A DNA stretch of 64,000 nucleotides from a virus. Numbering within the stretch: position 1 is the first letter of the stretch; each line of letters opens with the position of its first letter. Both the position numbers and the translations under genes were made by a program. The DNA lies in the IMG/VR virus record IMGVR_UViG_3300044641_006950, positions 1 to 64,000 of that record, one strand, 5' to 3'. The notes under the pieces were generated by a model that searched no databases, had not been told where the DNA came from, and was given only the letters and a program-made list of their open reading frames with translations. This document shows, in pieces, positions 55,526-61,615 of this stretch.

Positions 55526-56280
55526 TAAAATCCCGACTCAATTTTTGCAATAATGTATTCCTTAACAAATCCAGAACGTACAATATCATCTACACCAAAT
55601 TCAATAATGTCGATTGAAGGCATAGATCTTAAAACTTTCATAAAATCAATAATTCCATTTCGCTCATTAGTTTTTTGCAAATCTGATTGAGTGGCATCAC
55701 CACAGAAACAAATTTTGCTATTTTCACCAACACGAGTAATTATACTATCAAGTTCATGAAAATTCAAATTTTGAAATTCGTCTACAATAATAATTGCATT
55801 ATCTAAGGTTGTTCCACGAAGAAAAGAAGTTGACCAAAATTTAATTGTTTCTTGCGATTTAAGATTTCCATAAAGCATTTCAAATTCTGCATCAGAAGGC
55901 ATTTGGAACATATATTTCACCATATTCTTATAAGGAATTTGGTAAATATCTGCCTTATCGTCGTGTGTTCCGGGAAGGAATCCAATCTCTCTTGTAGCAA
56001 CTAATGAACGAACCAAATAAACTTTTTCATATGGGGTCCTTTCATCAAGAACATCCATTAAAGCATTGTAAAGAGTAATGAATGTTTTTCCTGTTCCTGC
56101 ACAACCGTATGCAACTAAATGTTTTCCTTGAGAATATGAATCAAAAAGACGTTTTTGATTCTCTGTAAGAGGATCAATATCAATCAACATATCATTATTG
56201 ATTGGTTTTTTTCTTCTCATTTGCTTGGCAGTCATACCAATTCCAATTGGAGATTCGTTCTTTCTCTTTCTAGTTGCCAT
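55525..56280 (-). CDS. phoH: PhoH-like ATPase
   Basis: 251 residues. Walker A GCAGTGKTFITLYNALMD near residue 60, Walker B IIIVDEFQNL near 168, and sensor-like FCGDATQSDLQ. PhoH-family proteins are near-universal in cyanophages; links to phosphate starvation exist but the activity is not settled. The basic N-terminus KRKNESPIG, then MRRKKP, may bind nucleic acid. It stops one base into the nuclease gene. Confidence 0.9.
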   Translation of the reverse strand: MATRKRKNESPIGIGMTAKQMRRKKPINNDMLIDIDPLTENQKRLFDSYSQGKHLVAYGCAGTGKTFITLYNALMDVLDERTPYEKVYLVRSLVATREIGFLPGTHDDKADIYQIPYKNMVKYMFQMPSDAEFEMLYGNLKSQETIKFWSTSFLRGTTLDNAIIIVDEFQNLNFHELDSIITRVGENSKICFCGDATQSDLQKTNERNGIIDFMKVLRSMPSIDIIEFGVDDIVRSGFVKEYIIAKIESGF

Positions 56281-56286
56281 ATTTTA

Positions 56287-56535
56287 TTAGAGTTTTTTTA
56301 CGGTTGATTTTGGTGCTTTACTTGCTTTTGCAAGAACATCATTCCACCCAGGATGTTTGTTGACAAGTTTATCTCTCCACTCACCAACTTCTCCAGGAGA
56401 AGGGCAAGTAGAAGGATCCGACCAGTCACGAATCCATTCCGGATTATCTATTTTCCACTGATCCCAGACGTGGATACTCATTTCCACTTGTTTCTGTTCG
56501 CCAGTTTTTGTATTCACTATGGGGTATATAGGCAT
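56287..56535 (-). CDS. Conserved hypothetical protein, 82 aa
   Basis: Begins MPIYPIVNTKTGEQKQVEMS with the shape of the phage FmdB-like small protein family (MPxYxxxNxxTGExxxxxMS), but without the zinc Cys pairs. The C-terminal half is basic (NDVLAKASKAPKSTVKKL). Late promoter GATAAATA lies 24 bases upstream, unlike the neighbouring replication genes. Function unknown. Confidence 0.65.
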   Translation of the reverse strand: MPIYPIVNTKTGEQKQVEMSIHVWDQWKIDNPEWIRDWSDPSTCPSPGEVGEWRDKLVNKHPGWNDVLAKASKAPKSTVKKL

Positions 56536-56558
56536 AAAGTTATAAATTCAAGATAATT

Positions 56559-56566
56559 TATTTATC
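56559..56566 (-). promoter_or_regulatory. Late promoter GATAAATA
   Basis: One mismatch from TATAAATA on the minus strand, 24 bases before the ATG at 56535 and overlapping the thyX stop. Confidence 0.5.
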
Positions 56567-57317
56567 AGGGACTCAACCGTGCTCTATGAAGACGCTTCTC
56601 TTCATAATACTTCCAAATATTTGGTGCCCAATTTTGGAGGTGTGGAACAAACTGTTCGCATAATGCTTGAATTTCTAGTTGTGCGTCCATTTTTGCTCGC
56701 AAATCCATAATGTGAAGAACAGAGCGTAAATTAAAAGAAACCACAAAGTTCTGACGAATTGCTTGTGCAAGATAGTCCCTAATGTGCTCTTCACACATTC
56801 CTTTTTCGTATTTTGTTGCATAACGCTTACAACCCTCTACAATCCAGTTAAGTTCGTCTTGATAATCTTCCTGAGTCCAATCATACTTCTTACCATAACG
56901 ATTAGTATAGAAACCTGGAGGACGAACAAAGAAGACATCTTCTGGTTTCAATTCACCACTTGCCACTTTGATCACACGTTTTCCAGTATAACGTTGCGAT
57001 TGAACATCAAAACTTACACCTACTCTATGAGTCCTTGCTTGCATTGCAACGTTATGAACGTACCCAGAAACTGAAAAAGTAATCGCAGGGTGTTCTAGCG
57101 GTCCCCAGTGCCCTTTCTCATTACTTAACAAACGCTCTACAACCCATTCACCACACTCATTTGTATTAGGAGTTGTTTGCGTATGAATTGGCGTTTCTGA
57201 ATAATCACATTTACCTGCCTGATAAATTACCTTTTCAGGTTCAGAATAACATTGAAGCATTACTACTTCAAGATTTTTATCAAGTTCAAGAAGATCTTTT
57301 GCTTTAATAGGTTTCAT
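56565..57317 (-). CDS. thyX: Flavin-dependent thymidylate synthase ThyX
   Basis: 250 residues. The motif RTHRVGVSFDVQSQRY corresponds to the ThyX signature RHRxxSxNxxSxRY with conservative changes. YCEEH-like EKGMCEEHIRDYLAQ and NLRSVLHIMDLR follow the fold. It makes dTMP from dUMP with FAD and methylenetetrahydrofolate, supplying thymidine for phage DNA. ATGA-coupled to the 55-aa gene upstream. Confidence 0.95.
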   Translation of the reverse strand: MKPIKAKDLLELDKNLEVVMLQCYSEPEKVIYQAGKCDYSETPIHTQTTPNTNECGEWVVERLLSNEKGHWGPLEHPAITFSVSGYVHNVAMQARTHRVGVSFDVQSQRYTGKRVIKVASGELKPEDVFFVRPPGFYTNRYGKKYDWTQEDYQDELNWIVEGCKRYATKYEKGMCEEHIRDYLAQAIRQNFVVSFNLRSVLHIMDLRAKMDAQLEIQALCEQFVPHLQNWAPNIWKYYEEKRLHRARLSP

Positions 57318-57481
57318 TTCTTTCCAAATCCTTTTGATGTTTTTGCTTCAAGTTCTGCAAGTTCTTCCTTTACCACTCGCAATTGTTTTTTCATATCTAT
57401 CAGTTGCTCAGCAGAATAAAGGTGCTCTTGTTTGGTTAATTTCTCAAGCAACTTTACTAGTTCTTGTGCTCTATTGGTCAT
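57314..57481 (-). CDS. Coiled-coil peptide, 55 aa
   Basis: Found by direct reading: ATG 57481 to TGA 57314, MTNRAQELVKLLEKLTKQEH then a heptad-like helix to the basic end SKGFGKK. ATGA overlap with thyX and 11-base overlap upstream support it. Function unknown. Confidence 0.65.
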   Translation of the reverse strand: MTNRAQELVKLLEKLTKQEHLYSAEQLIDMKKQLRVVKEELAELEAKTSKGFGKK

Positions 57482-57647
57482 CTAAATCAGAATCCTCAAA
57501 AATTTCGTCGTAATCTAAAATTGGTCTTTTTCTTACTTCTGGTTCTGTATATTTGTAAACAGTTTTATCAGAATAAACCTCTGCTTTGAGAGAATCAACC
57601 AAGAGTTCAAGATTACGGACAATCAGTTTTAGTTTGTCTCTGTCCAT
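57471..57647 (-). CDS. Hypothetical protein, 58 aa
   Basis: ATG 57647 to TAG 57471, MDRDKLKLIVRNLELLVDSL followed by a charged linker and acidic end LDYDEIFEDSDLDD. First gene after promoter 57669-57697. Helical N-terminus; unknown role. Confidence 0.65.
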   Translation of the reverse strand: MDRDKLKLIVRNLELLVDSLKAEVYSDKTVYKYTEPEVRKRPILDYDEIFEDSDLDDQ

Positions 57648-57668
57648 AAGTTATTATTCTCTTCAGGT

Positions 57669-57697
57669 ATTTTAACATAAAAAAATGAGGGGATCAA
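57669..57697 (-). promoter_or_regulatory. Sigma70-type promoter upstream of the thyX operon
   Basis: Minus strand TTGATC (57697-57692), 17-bp spacer, TAAAAT (57674-57669). The -35 box is inside the terminator hairpin 57689-57703. First gene start is about 22 bases downstream. Confidence 0.6.
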
Positions 57698-57703
57698 GTC
57701 CCC
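57679..57703 (-). terminator. Terminator of the probable internal head protein gene
   Basis: Minus-strand stem GGGGA-CTTGA-TCCCC (57703-57689) followed by TCATTTTTTT. It lies 9 bases after the stop of the gene at 57712. Confidence 0.75.
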
Positions 57704-57711
57704 CCAATATA

Positions 57712-58395
57712 CTATTGAACTCCGTAGGTGCCATCAGATCGTTTAACTACTGGTTTAACGCCAGTGCTTTGAGTAAGTCTTTCATTTTTAAATTGTGTTT
57801 GAAGAGATCTCATTGCTTGATAGTCTTGTCCAGCTTGTGCTCTAATTGCTGGGTCAGGTGAATCTGATGCTAGTTGACCTGCACGTTCAATAGAACCAGG
57901 ATAAGGATTATTTCTATCGTCAGTATATCCTCTAGCAGTCAGACTAGGAACTGTTGGTTTCTGTGATGGTTTCTCTACGACTGGTGGAGTTGGTTTTGTT
58001 GGAGGTTGTATTTTTTGTCCTGATTGTGGTTTTATTGGTTGTGTAGGTGGTTTTGGTACTGGTTTTGGTGCTGGTTTCGGTGCTCCACCACCACTTACAT
58101 TAGCACTTAATGATCCAAAAGCACCTTTTCTAATTGTTGAAGTACTTGCTGCTTGTCCAGGATTTTCTATAGCTTTAGTTATACCTTGATTTATTTTATC
58201 GCCTTGACCAGATACAGTCCCCCTACCCAAAGTTCCTGTTGCAGAAACCTGAGTCCCTCCAGGTCTTCCACCTTGAACAGAACCAGTAACTGCTGTAGAT
58301 CCTGGAAGTCCACTACTTCCGAGTCTTTTAGTAAACATTAAATTAGCACCAGTCTGTTGCTCTAAAATATAAACAAATTCTTTATAGGTCCTCAT
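57712..58395 (-). CDS. Proline/glycine-rich protein with capsid-targeting-like N-terminus, 227 aa
   Basis: Start placed at ATG 58395 (MRTYKEFVYILEQQTGANLM); the longer frame would read through the terminator and a late promoter. The first 13 residues resemble the capsid-targeting sequence of T4 internal proteins (MKTYQEFIAE type), and ILE just before the next residues fits the (I/L)xE cleavage rule of the T4 prohead protease. The rest is low-complexity: Gly/Thr/Ser-rich (GSVQGGRPGGTQVSATGTLG), then Pro/Lys-rich (KPAPKPVPKPPTQPIKP). Such basic disordered proteins can be packed inside the head with DNA. A CATAAATA late promoter lies 20 bases upstream. No match to a named protein. Confidence 0.6.
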   Translation of the reverse strand: MRTYKEFVYILEQQTGANLMFTKRLGSSGLPGSTAVTGSVQGGRPGGTQVSATGTLGRGTVSGQGDKINQGITKAIENPGQAASTSTIRKGAFGSLSANVSGGGAPKPAPKPVPKPPTQPIKPQSGQKIQPPTKPTPPVVEKPSQKPTVPSLTARGYTDDRNNPYPGSIERAGQLASDSPDPAIRAQAGQDYQAMRSLQTQFKNERLTQSTGVKPVVKRSDGTYGVQ

Positions 58396-58414
58396 TATTC
58401 TTGATCTTTTTAGA

Positions 58415-58422
58415 TATTTATG
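58415..58422 (-). promoter_or_regulatory. Late promoter CATAAATA
   Basis: One mismatch from TATAAATA on the minus strand, 20 bases before the ATG at 58395, right after a terminator U-run. Confidence 0.6.
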
Positions 58423-58425
58423 AAA

Positions 58426-58449
58426 AAAGGAGGGAATCAACCCTCCTTT
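58426..58449 (-). terminator. Terminator after the small-gene pair 58453-58682
   Basis: Minus-strand AAAGGAGGG / CCCTCCTTT stem with loop TTGATT followed by TTT. It lies four bases after the stop of the 33-aa gene. Confidence 0.85.
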
Positions 58450-58452
58450 ATA

Positions 58453-58554
58453 TCAAGCAACTTGAGGTTGCTTTGCCATATTCAGTTGTGCAATTTTGAG
58501 AAGGGTTTCCTTCTTTGCTTTTTTCTTTAAGTAACGAACGAAGTAAGTGTTCAT
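58453..58554 (-). CDS. 33-aa basic peptide
   Basis: ATG 58554 with a strong GGAGGGG ribosome site 5 bases upstream. Product MNTYFVRYLKKKAKKETLLK, ending NMAKQPQVA. ATGA coupled to the DUF4278-like gene and followed by a terminator, so it is likely translated. Function unknown. Confidence 0.65.
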   Translation of the reverse strand: MNTYFVRYLKKKAKKETLLKIAQLNMAKQPQVA

Positions 58555-58682
58555 TTGTGCCCCTCCTTTACAAACTTAACACCGCGATAGGTTTCGTTGT
58601 ATTGTTGAGGTTGTTGCTGCGCTTGCTCTTGCTTACGCACTTCGGTGTCATATTCAACACCACGATATACTACTTTTGACAT
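58551..58682 (-). CDS. DUF4278-like peptide with two YRG motifs, 43 aa
   Basis: ATG 58682 with AAGGAGAA upstream. Product MSKVVYRGVEYDTEVRKQEQ continues to a second motif TYRGVKFVKEG. The repeated YRGV-x-(Y/F) motif is that of the DUF4278 family in cyanobacteria and their phages, with unknown function. It is read first in a short operon from the promoter at 58818-58846. Confidence 0.7.
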   Translation of the reverse strand: MSKVVYRGVEYDTEVRKQEQAQQQPQQYNETYRGVKFVKEGHK

Positions 58683-58737
58683 TAGGGTTCTCCTTAATGG
58701 TTTAGGTTAAAGAGCGTTCCTTCAGTCGGCGTTTGCG

Positions 58738-58759
58738 TTCGCTATTTGCAAATAGCGAA
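58738..58759. repeat. 22-bp perfect palindrome in a leader
   Basis: The segment TTCGCTATTTG and its reverse complement form a 22-bp perfect palindrome. It lies in the 130-base leader between the promoter (58818-58846) and the DUF4278-like gene, in a patch richer in GC than its surroundings. In RNA it makes a stable hairpin without a U-run. Confidence 0.75.
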
Positions 58760-58817
58760 TGAACGATCCGTTCCGCGTCGGCTTACTTCCGTCTGATTTC
58801 CAGATGAACGTAAGGTC

Positions 58818-58846
58818 ATTATAGACCTATTGCATTTATATAGCAA
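58818..58846 (-). promoter_or_regulatory. Sigma70-type early promoter
   Basis: Minus strand TTGCTA (58846-58841), 17-bp spacer, TATAAT (58823-58818), followed by GAC. The -10 box is framed by AGGTC and GACCT, a perfect 5-bp inverted repeat. It serves the DUF4278-like operon. The intergenic region 58683-58949 otherwise holds only the palindrome and a C-rich stretch near 58910. Confidence 0.8.
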
Positions 58847-58949
58847 GGTTTAATTGTAATATTTGTTACAATTTTATAAAATCTTAGGGGATTGAAATTT
58901 TTGCCGAAAATTTTTCCCCCTATCCGGAAAACTAAAAGTGAATTTTGTT

Positions 58950-59276
58950 TTAACGTTCAATATAACTTAAAGTGTGACGTGAAGAGTTAAGTTGTTCAAT
59001 AATAATATCACATCCAATTTTAGGATTGCAATCTCCACAGGTATACACATCACAAGCAGCTTTACCTTCTTCTGGCCAGGTATGAATACTAATGTGACTC
59101 TCGGACAATAAACAAATTACCGTTACACCTTGGGGATCAAACTTCTTAAAAATAGTTTGACAAACAGTTGCTCCACTGGCAATCGCAGCGTTTTCTAATA
59201 GATCAATAAGAAAATGCTCATCGTTTAAATGAACGAATGAGCATTCATAAAGATTAAGAAGATAATGCTTACCCAT
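58950..59276 (-). CDS. speD: S-adenosylmethionine decarboxylase SpeD
   Basis: Start at ATG 59276 (MGKHYLLNLYECSFVHLNDE), one base after the upstream stop; the longer frame is unlikely. 108 residues, small like bacterial SpeD/SpeH. LLSESHISIHTWPEEGKAAC holds the pyruvoyl-forming serine in the SES-H motif, and CDVYTCGDCNP carries the catalytic Cys. It would provide decarboxylated AdoMet for spermidine, which can neutralise packaged DNA. Common in cyanophages. It lies after the 119-aa gene and is the last gene of this operon. Confidence 0.9.
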   Translation of the reverse strand: MGKHYLLNLYECSFVHLNDEHFLIDLLENAAIASGATVCQTIFKKFDPQGVTVICLLSESHISIHTWPEEGKAACDVYTCGDCNPKIGCDIIIEQLNSSRHTLSYIER

Positions 59277-59277
59277 T

Positions 59278-59637
59278 CTATTTTCTTTTTTTCTTCTCTG
59301 GCGCTCGGTATCCCCAAATTTTTGGGTTTGTCCTACCATAACCAAAATCGATTTTTTGAATTACACTAGGACCAAATTTATCATAATAAAGATCAAAAAT
59401 TTTGGATCTTGTTCCTCTACAAAGATCCAAATATTCTTTACTATCAACCATATACCAAATTAAGTATGCGTCATTAGGAAAAGAAGAATCTTTTGCTTGT
59501 TCAATTGTAGTTTTTTCTAATAAAATTTGACAACCATATCTGGGAGGTAAATTTTGTTTTTCTTCTGGAGTCCATTCCATGGATATTTCAGTTCCTCCCA
59601 TTTGAGCAGATTTAATTACATTCTCCAATTTATTCAC
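59278..59637 (-). CDS. Conserved hypothetical protein, 119 aa, GTG start
   Basis: I prefer GTG 59637, which makes a GTGA overlap with the upstream stop, over the ATG 15 bases earlier. The product (VNKLENVIKSAQMGGTEISM) is charged, with ILLEKTTIEQAKDSSFPNDA, LIWYMVDSKEYLDLCRGT and a basic tail APEKKKRK. I recall similar unknown proteins beside speD in cyanophages. Function unknown. Confidence 0.6.
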   Translation of the reverse strand: MNKLENVIKSAQMGGTEISMEWTPEEKQNLPPRYGCQILLEKTTIEQAKDSSFPNDAYLIWYMVDSKEYLDLCRGTRSKIFDLYYDKFGPSVIQKIDFGYGRTNPKIWGYRAPEKKKRK

Positions 59638-60227
59638 GAACGCCCACCCCATTTAATGTCGGGATAAGCTTCAGAGACAAGTTCTTTAGTTATTTTATAT
59701 TTATTTTGAAGTTTTTTATCTTTTACAAGACAAAGAATTTCCGATTCAAGAGGATGAAGTCCTTGAAGGATATTAATAAACATAGTTTCTCTACGAAGAG
59801 AACTTAAAGTATCATTTCCACCCTTAATAAAATTATAAAACATTTTATATTCTTTACGTATTGTAGAATATCCTTGATCTGTTGCTCCTAAAGATGAGCT
59901 GCCAAGTTCATTCATTTTAGATACAGCATCATTAATTTTTTCACTTAATGTTCCACTAAATGAATTTTGCTCACCTACACTCGAATATGGAACCTCTCCA
60001 GGAGGAAGTACTGAAATAATAGTATCATCAAAATTCCAAATAAAAACAGCCTTTATTGAAGGGTGCTCATACTTTTTCAAAATTTCTAATTTTTTTGCAT
60101 TTGATCTTTGTTTCGAAATTAAGTTAAAAATTTCAAACAAAAAAGGATTTGCTGGTAGATTTTGTAGTTGAGATTCAACTGTTTTTGTTGTGTTATTCTT
60201 CGTCTTCTGTTGCGTCGTCGTTGTCAT
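59634..60227 (-). CDS. DUF6433-family protein, 197 aa
   Basis: Start at ATG 60227 with GAGAA six bases upstream. FLFEIFNLISKQRSNAKKLE, EILKKYEHPSIKAVFIWNFD and RRETMFINILQGLHPLESEI, then YKITKELVSEAYPDI, match a family common in T4-like phages and known as DUF6433 as far as I recall. It is mainly helical and probably has a role in replication or DNA metabolism; no function is known. It precedes the 119-aa gene by GTGA overlap. Confidence 0.75.
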   Translation of the reverse strand: MTTTTQQKTKNNTTKTVESQLQNLPANPFLFEIFNLISKQRSNAKKLEILKKYEHPSIKAVFIWNFDDTIISVLPPGEVPYSSVGEQNSFSGTLSEKINDAVSKMNELGSSSLGATDQGYSTIRKEYKMFYNFIKGGNDTLSSLRRETMFINILQGLHPLESEILCLVKDKKLQNKYKITKELVSEAYPDIKWGGRS

Positions 60228-60420
60228 AATAGTTCTCAAAATTAAATGCAATTACCTCGTCAGGTATTAAATTACCTTGCGAATCAAACATTTCGGGATG
60301 AGGTCTAGGAATTTCCCGATAGTTCATCATATATTCCCTTGCTACCCAACCACTTATAATGCCCACTATAAAAAATAAAACTGTTAGAAATGAACCGAAA
60401 ACTAAACTAACTGCTAACAT
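60193..60420 (-). CDS. Small membrane protein, 75 aa
   Basis: N-terminal hydrophobic span (MLAVSLVFGSFLTVLFFIVG, residues about 2-24) and an acidic cytoplasmic tail ending NDDATEDEE. Start has GAGG ten bases upstream. It overlaps the next gene by 35 bases. Common unnamed protein type in cyanophages. Confidence 0.65.
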   Translation of the reverse strand: MLAVSLVFGSFLTVLFFIVGIISGWVAREYMMNYREIPRPHPEMFDSQGNLIPDEVIAFNFENYYDNDDATEDEE

Positions 60421-60658
60421 TTTTTTTACCTCGGGAAACTACTTTTCTTTTCCTAGATTTAAAGGAAAATTCAAAATAAACGGTTACTTCCCGATTGAGA
60501 AAGCAAACCATTTTTTCAAAAATAATATGAAATGGTTGAGTTTGCTTTCTTTTACCTCCATTAAGAATAAATTCAACACCACGGTTTCTGTGGTTTTCTT
60601 TTTTATTTAGGTTATGATTTAATGATTTGTTGTTCCTTGAGGAATTTGATTGTGTCAA
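60407..60658 (-). CDS. Doubtful basic protein, 83 aa
   Basis: An open frame from a TTG at 60658 that overlaps the glutaredoxin gene by 47 bases. The only ATG further in is at 60511. The middle (RGVEFILNGGKRKQTQPFHI, then IFEKMVCFLNREVTVYFEF) could be a real basic protein. The frame also spans a large RNA hairpin (60480-60550 region, arms GAAAGCAAAC and GGTTTGCTTTC). I include it only as a candidate. Confidence 0.3.
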   Translation of the reverse strand: MTQSNSSRNNKSLNHNLNKKENHRNRGVEFILNGGKRKQTQPFHIIFEKMVCFLNREVTVYFEFSFKSRKRKVVSRGKKNVSS

Positions 60659-60854
60659 CTGATCCTCCTATTTTTTTATCGTTACAAACAACTTGTGGAA
60701 ACGTAGATCCCTCTCCAAATTCTGCGTAAAATTCTTCTCTACTAAAATCTTCGTCAAGAGTATAAGTAACGTATTTTTGTTTTGTCAATTCTAACACGTT
60801 TTTAACTTTATCGCAATATGGGCAGCCTTGTTTTGAATAAATTGTAAAATTCAT
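60612..60854 (-). CDS. Glutaredoxin
   Basis: 80 residues. The active site CPYC is at residues 11-14 (YSKQGCPYCDKVKNVLE), the cis-proline at TFPQVV and the GG motif at KKIGGSVDTI; this is a classic glutaredoxin (T4 nrdC analogue). It should supply electrons to ribonucleotide reductase. Good length and no missing residue. Confidence 0.95.
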   Translation of the reverse strand: MNFTIYSKQGCPYCDKVKNVLELTKQKYVTYTLDEDFSREEFYAEFGEGSTFPQVVCNDKKIGGSVDTIKFLKEQQIIKS

Positions 60855-60859
60855 AATTG

Positions 60860-61615
60860 TTAAAATCCTAAATGTTTTCTACGAATAAATTTTAAATCAT
60901 ATGAAGTATCAGAAATCGAAACATTGGGATTATTAAATGGAAACTTATATGGGTTACTAATATGCCATGGAGAATCGTCAATATCTGGATTATATCCCCA
61001 TTTATTAACAATATAATACATATTAGATTCATTTGAATATGAAAGTCTTTTTTCTAAAGACCTTTCTTTCCTCCAAGTTTGACTTCCTTCATTATTAATT
61101 CTATTGTGTCCTATTTTAACTTTAGAGATTGGAATTTTTTTACTTTTTAATCTAAAAAAATAATCAACATCTTCACAGTAAGCAGGATAAAAATTTTCGT
61201 CAAATAAACCACACTCTTGGATAAGAGTATCTCTGATTGCAAACCACTCCCAACTTTTTTCATAATTTAAAAATTTAATATTAGGATCTTGCATTTTTTC
61301 AAAGACCTCCATAAGAAGTCCTGGAGAAAAAGAAATATCATGAGAACAAATAATCCAATATGGACATGTCATATAACATTTTATGATTAAATTCCAAGAT
61401 CCAGAACAACCAAGATTTGAAGGTAAATGAGAAACTTTTATCTTGTTTATATATTTGTGACTTTTTTTAGATATTTCATCTAATTCTTGATCAATTTCTC
61501 CTCTACCATTATTGTTAATAATAAACAAATGATTTACAGGATAATCAATACTTTCAATCAATTTTTCAAGGAGATAAACTCCATTAACAATAGGAACACC
61601 AATAACTGGTATCAT
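60860..61615 (-). CDS. Family 2-like glycosyltransferase, 251 aa
   Basis: The N-terminal strand (IPVIGVPIVNGVYLLEKLIE), the region LPSNLGCSGSWNLIIKCYMT, the Asp-rich CSHDISFSPG and LFDENFYPAYCEDVDYFFRL (metal-binding and acceptor region) follow the GT-A fold of GT2 proteins. It transfers a sugar from a nucleotide sugar, probably to phage or host surface or DNA. Coupled to the 710-residue gene by an ATGA overlap. Confidence 0.75.
   Translation of the reverse strand: MIPVIGVPIVNGVYLLEKLIESIDYPVNHLFIINNNGRGEIDQELDEISKKSHKYINKIKVSHLPSNLGCSGSWNLIIKCYMTCPYWIICSHDISFSPGLLMEVFEKMQDPNIKFLNYEKSWEWFAIRDTLIQECGLFDENFYPAYCEDVDYFFRLKSKKIPISKVKIGHNRINNEGSQTWRKERSLEKRLSYSNESNMYYIVNKWGYNPDIDDSPWHISNPYKFPFNNPNVSISDTSYDLKFIRRKHLGF

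Noticed and set aside
58396-58440. Longer start for the proline-rich protein
   Set aside because: It would include a terminator hairpin and a late promoter in the coding region.
60407-60658. Confident coding gene overlapping glutaredoxin
   Set aside because: It depends on a TTG start inside the glutaredoxin gene whose AGGAGG-like site is explained by the conserved Gly-Gly codons. Kept only as a low-confidence candidate.
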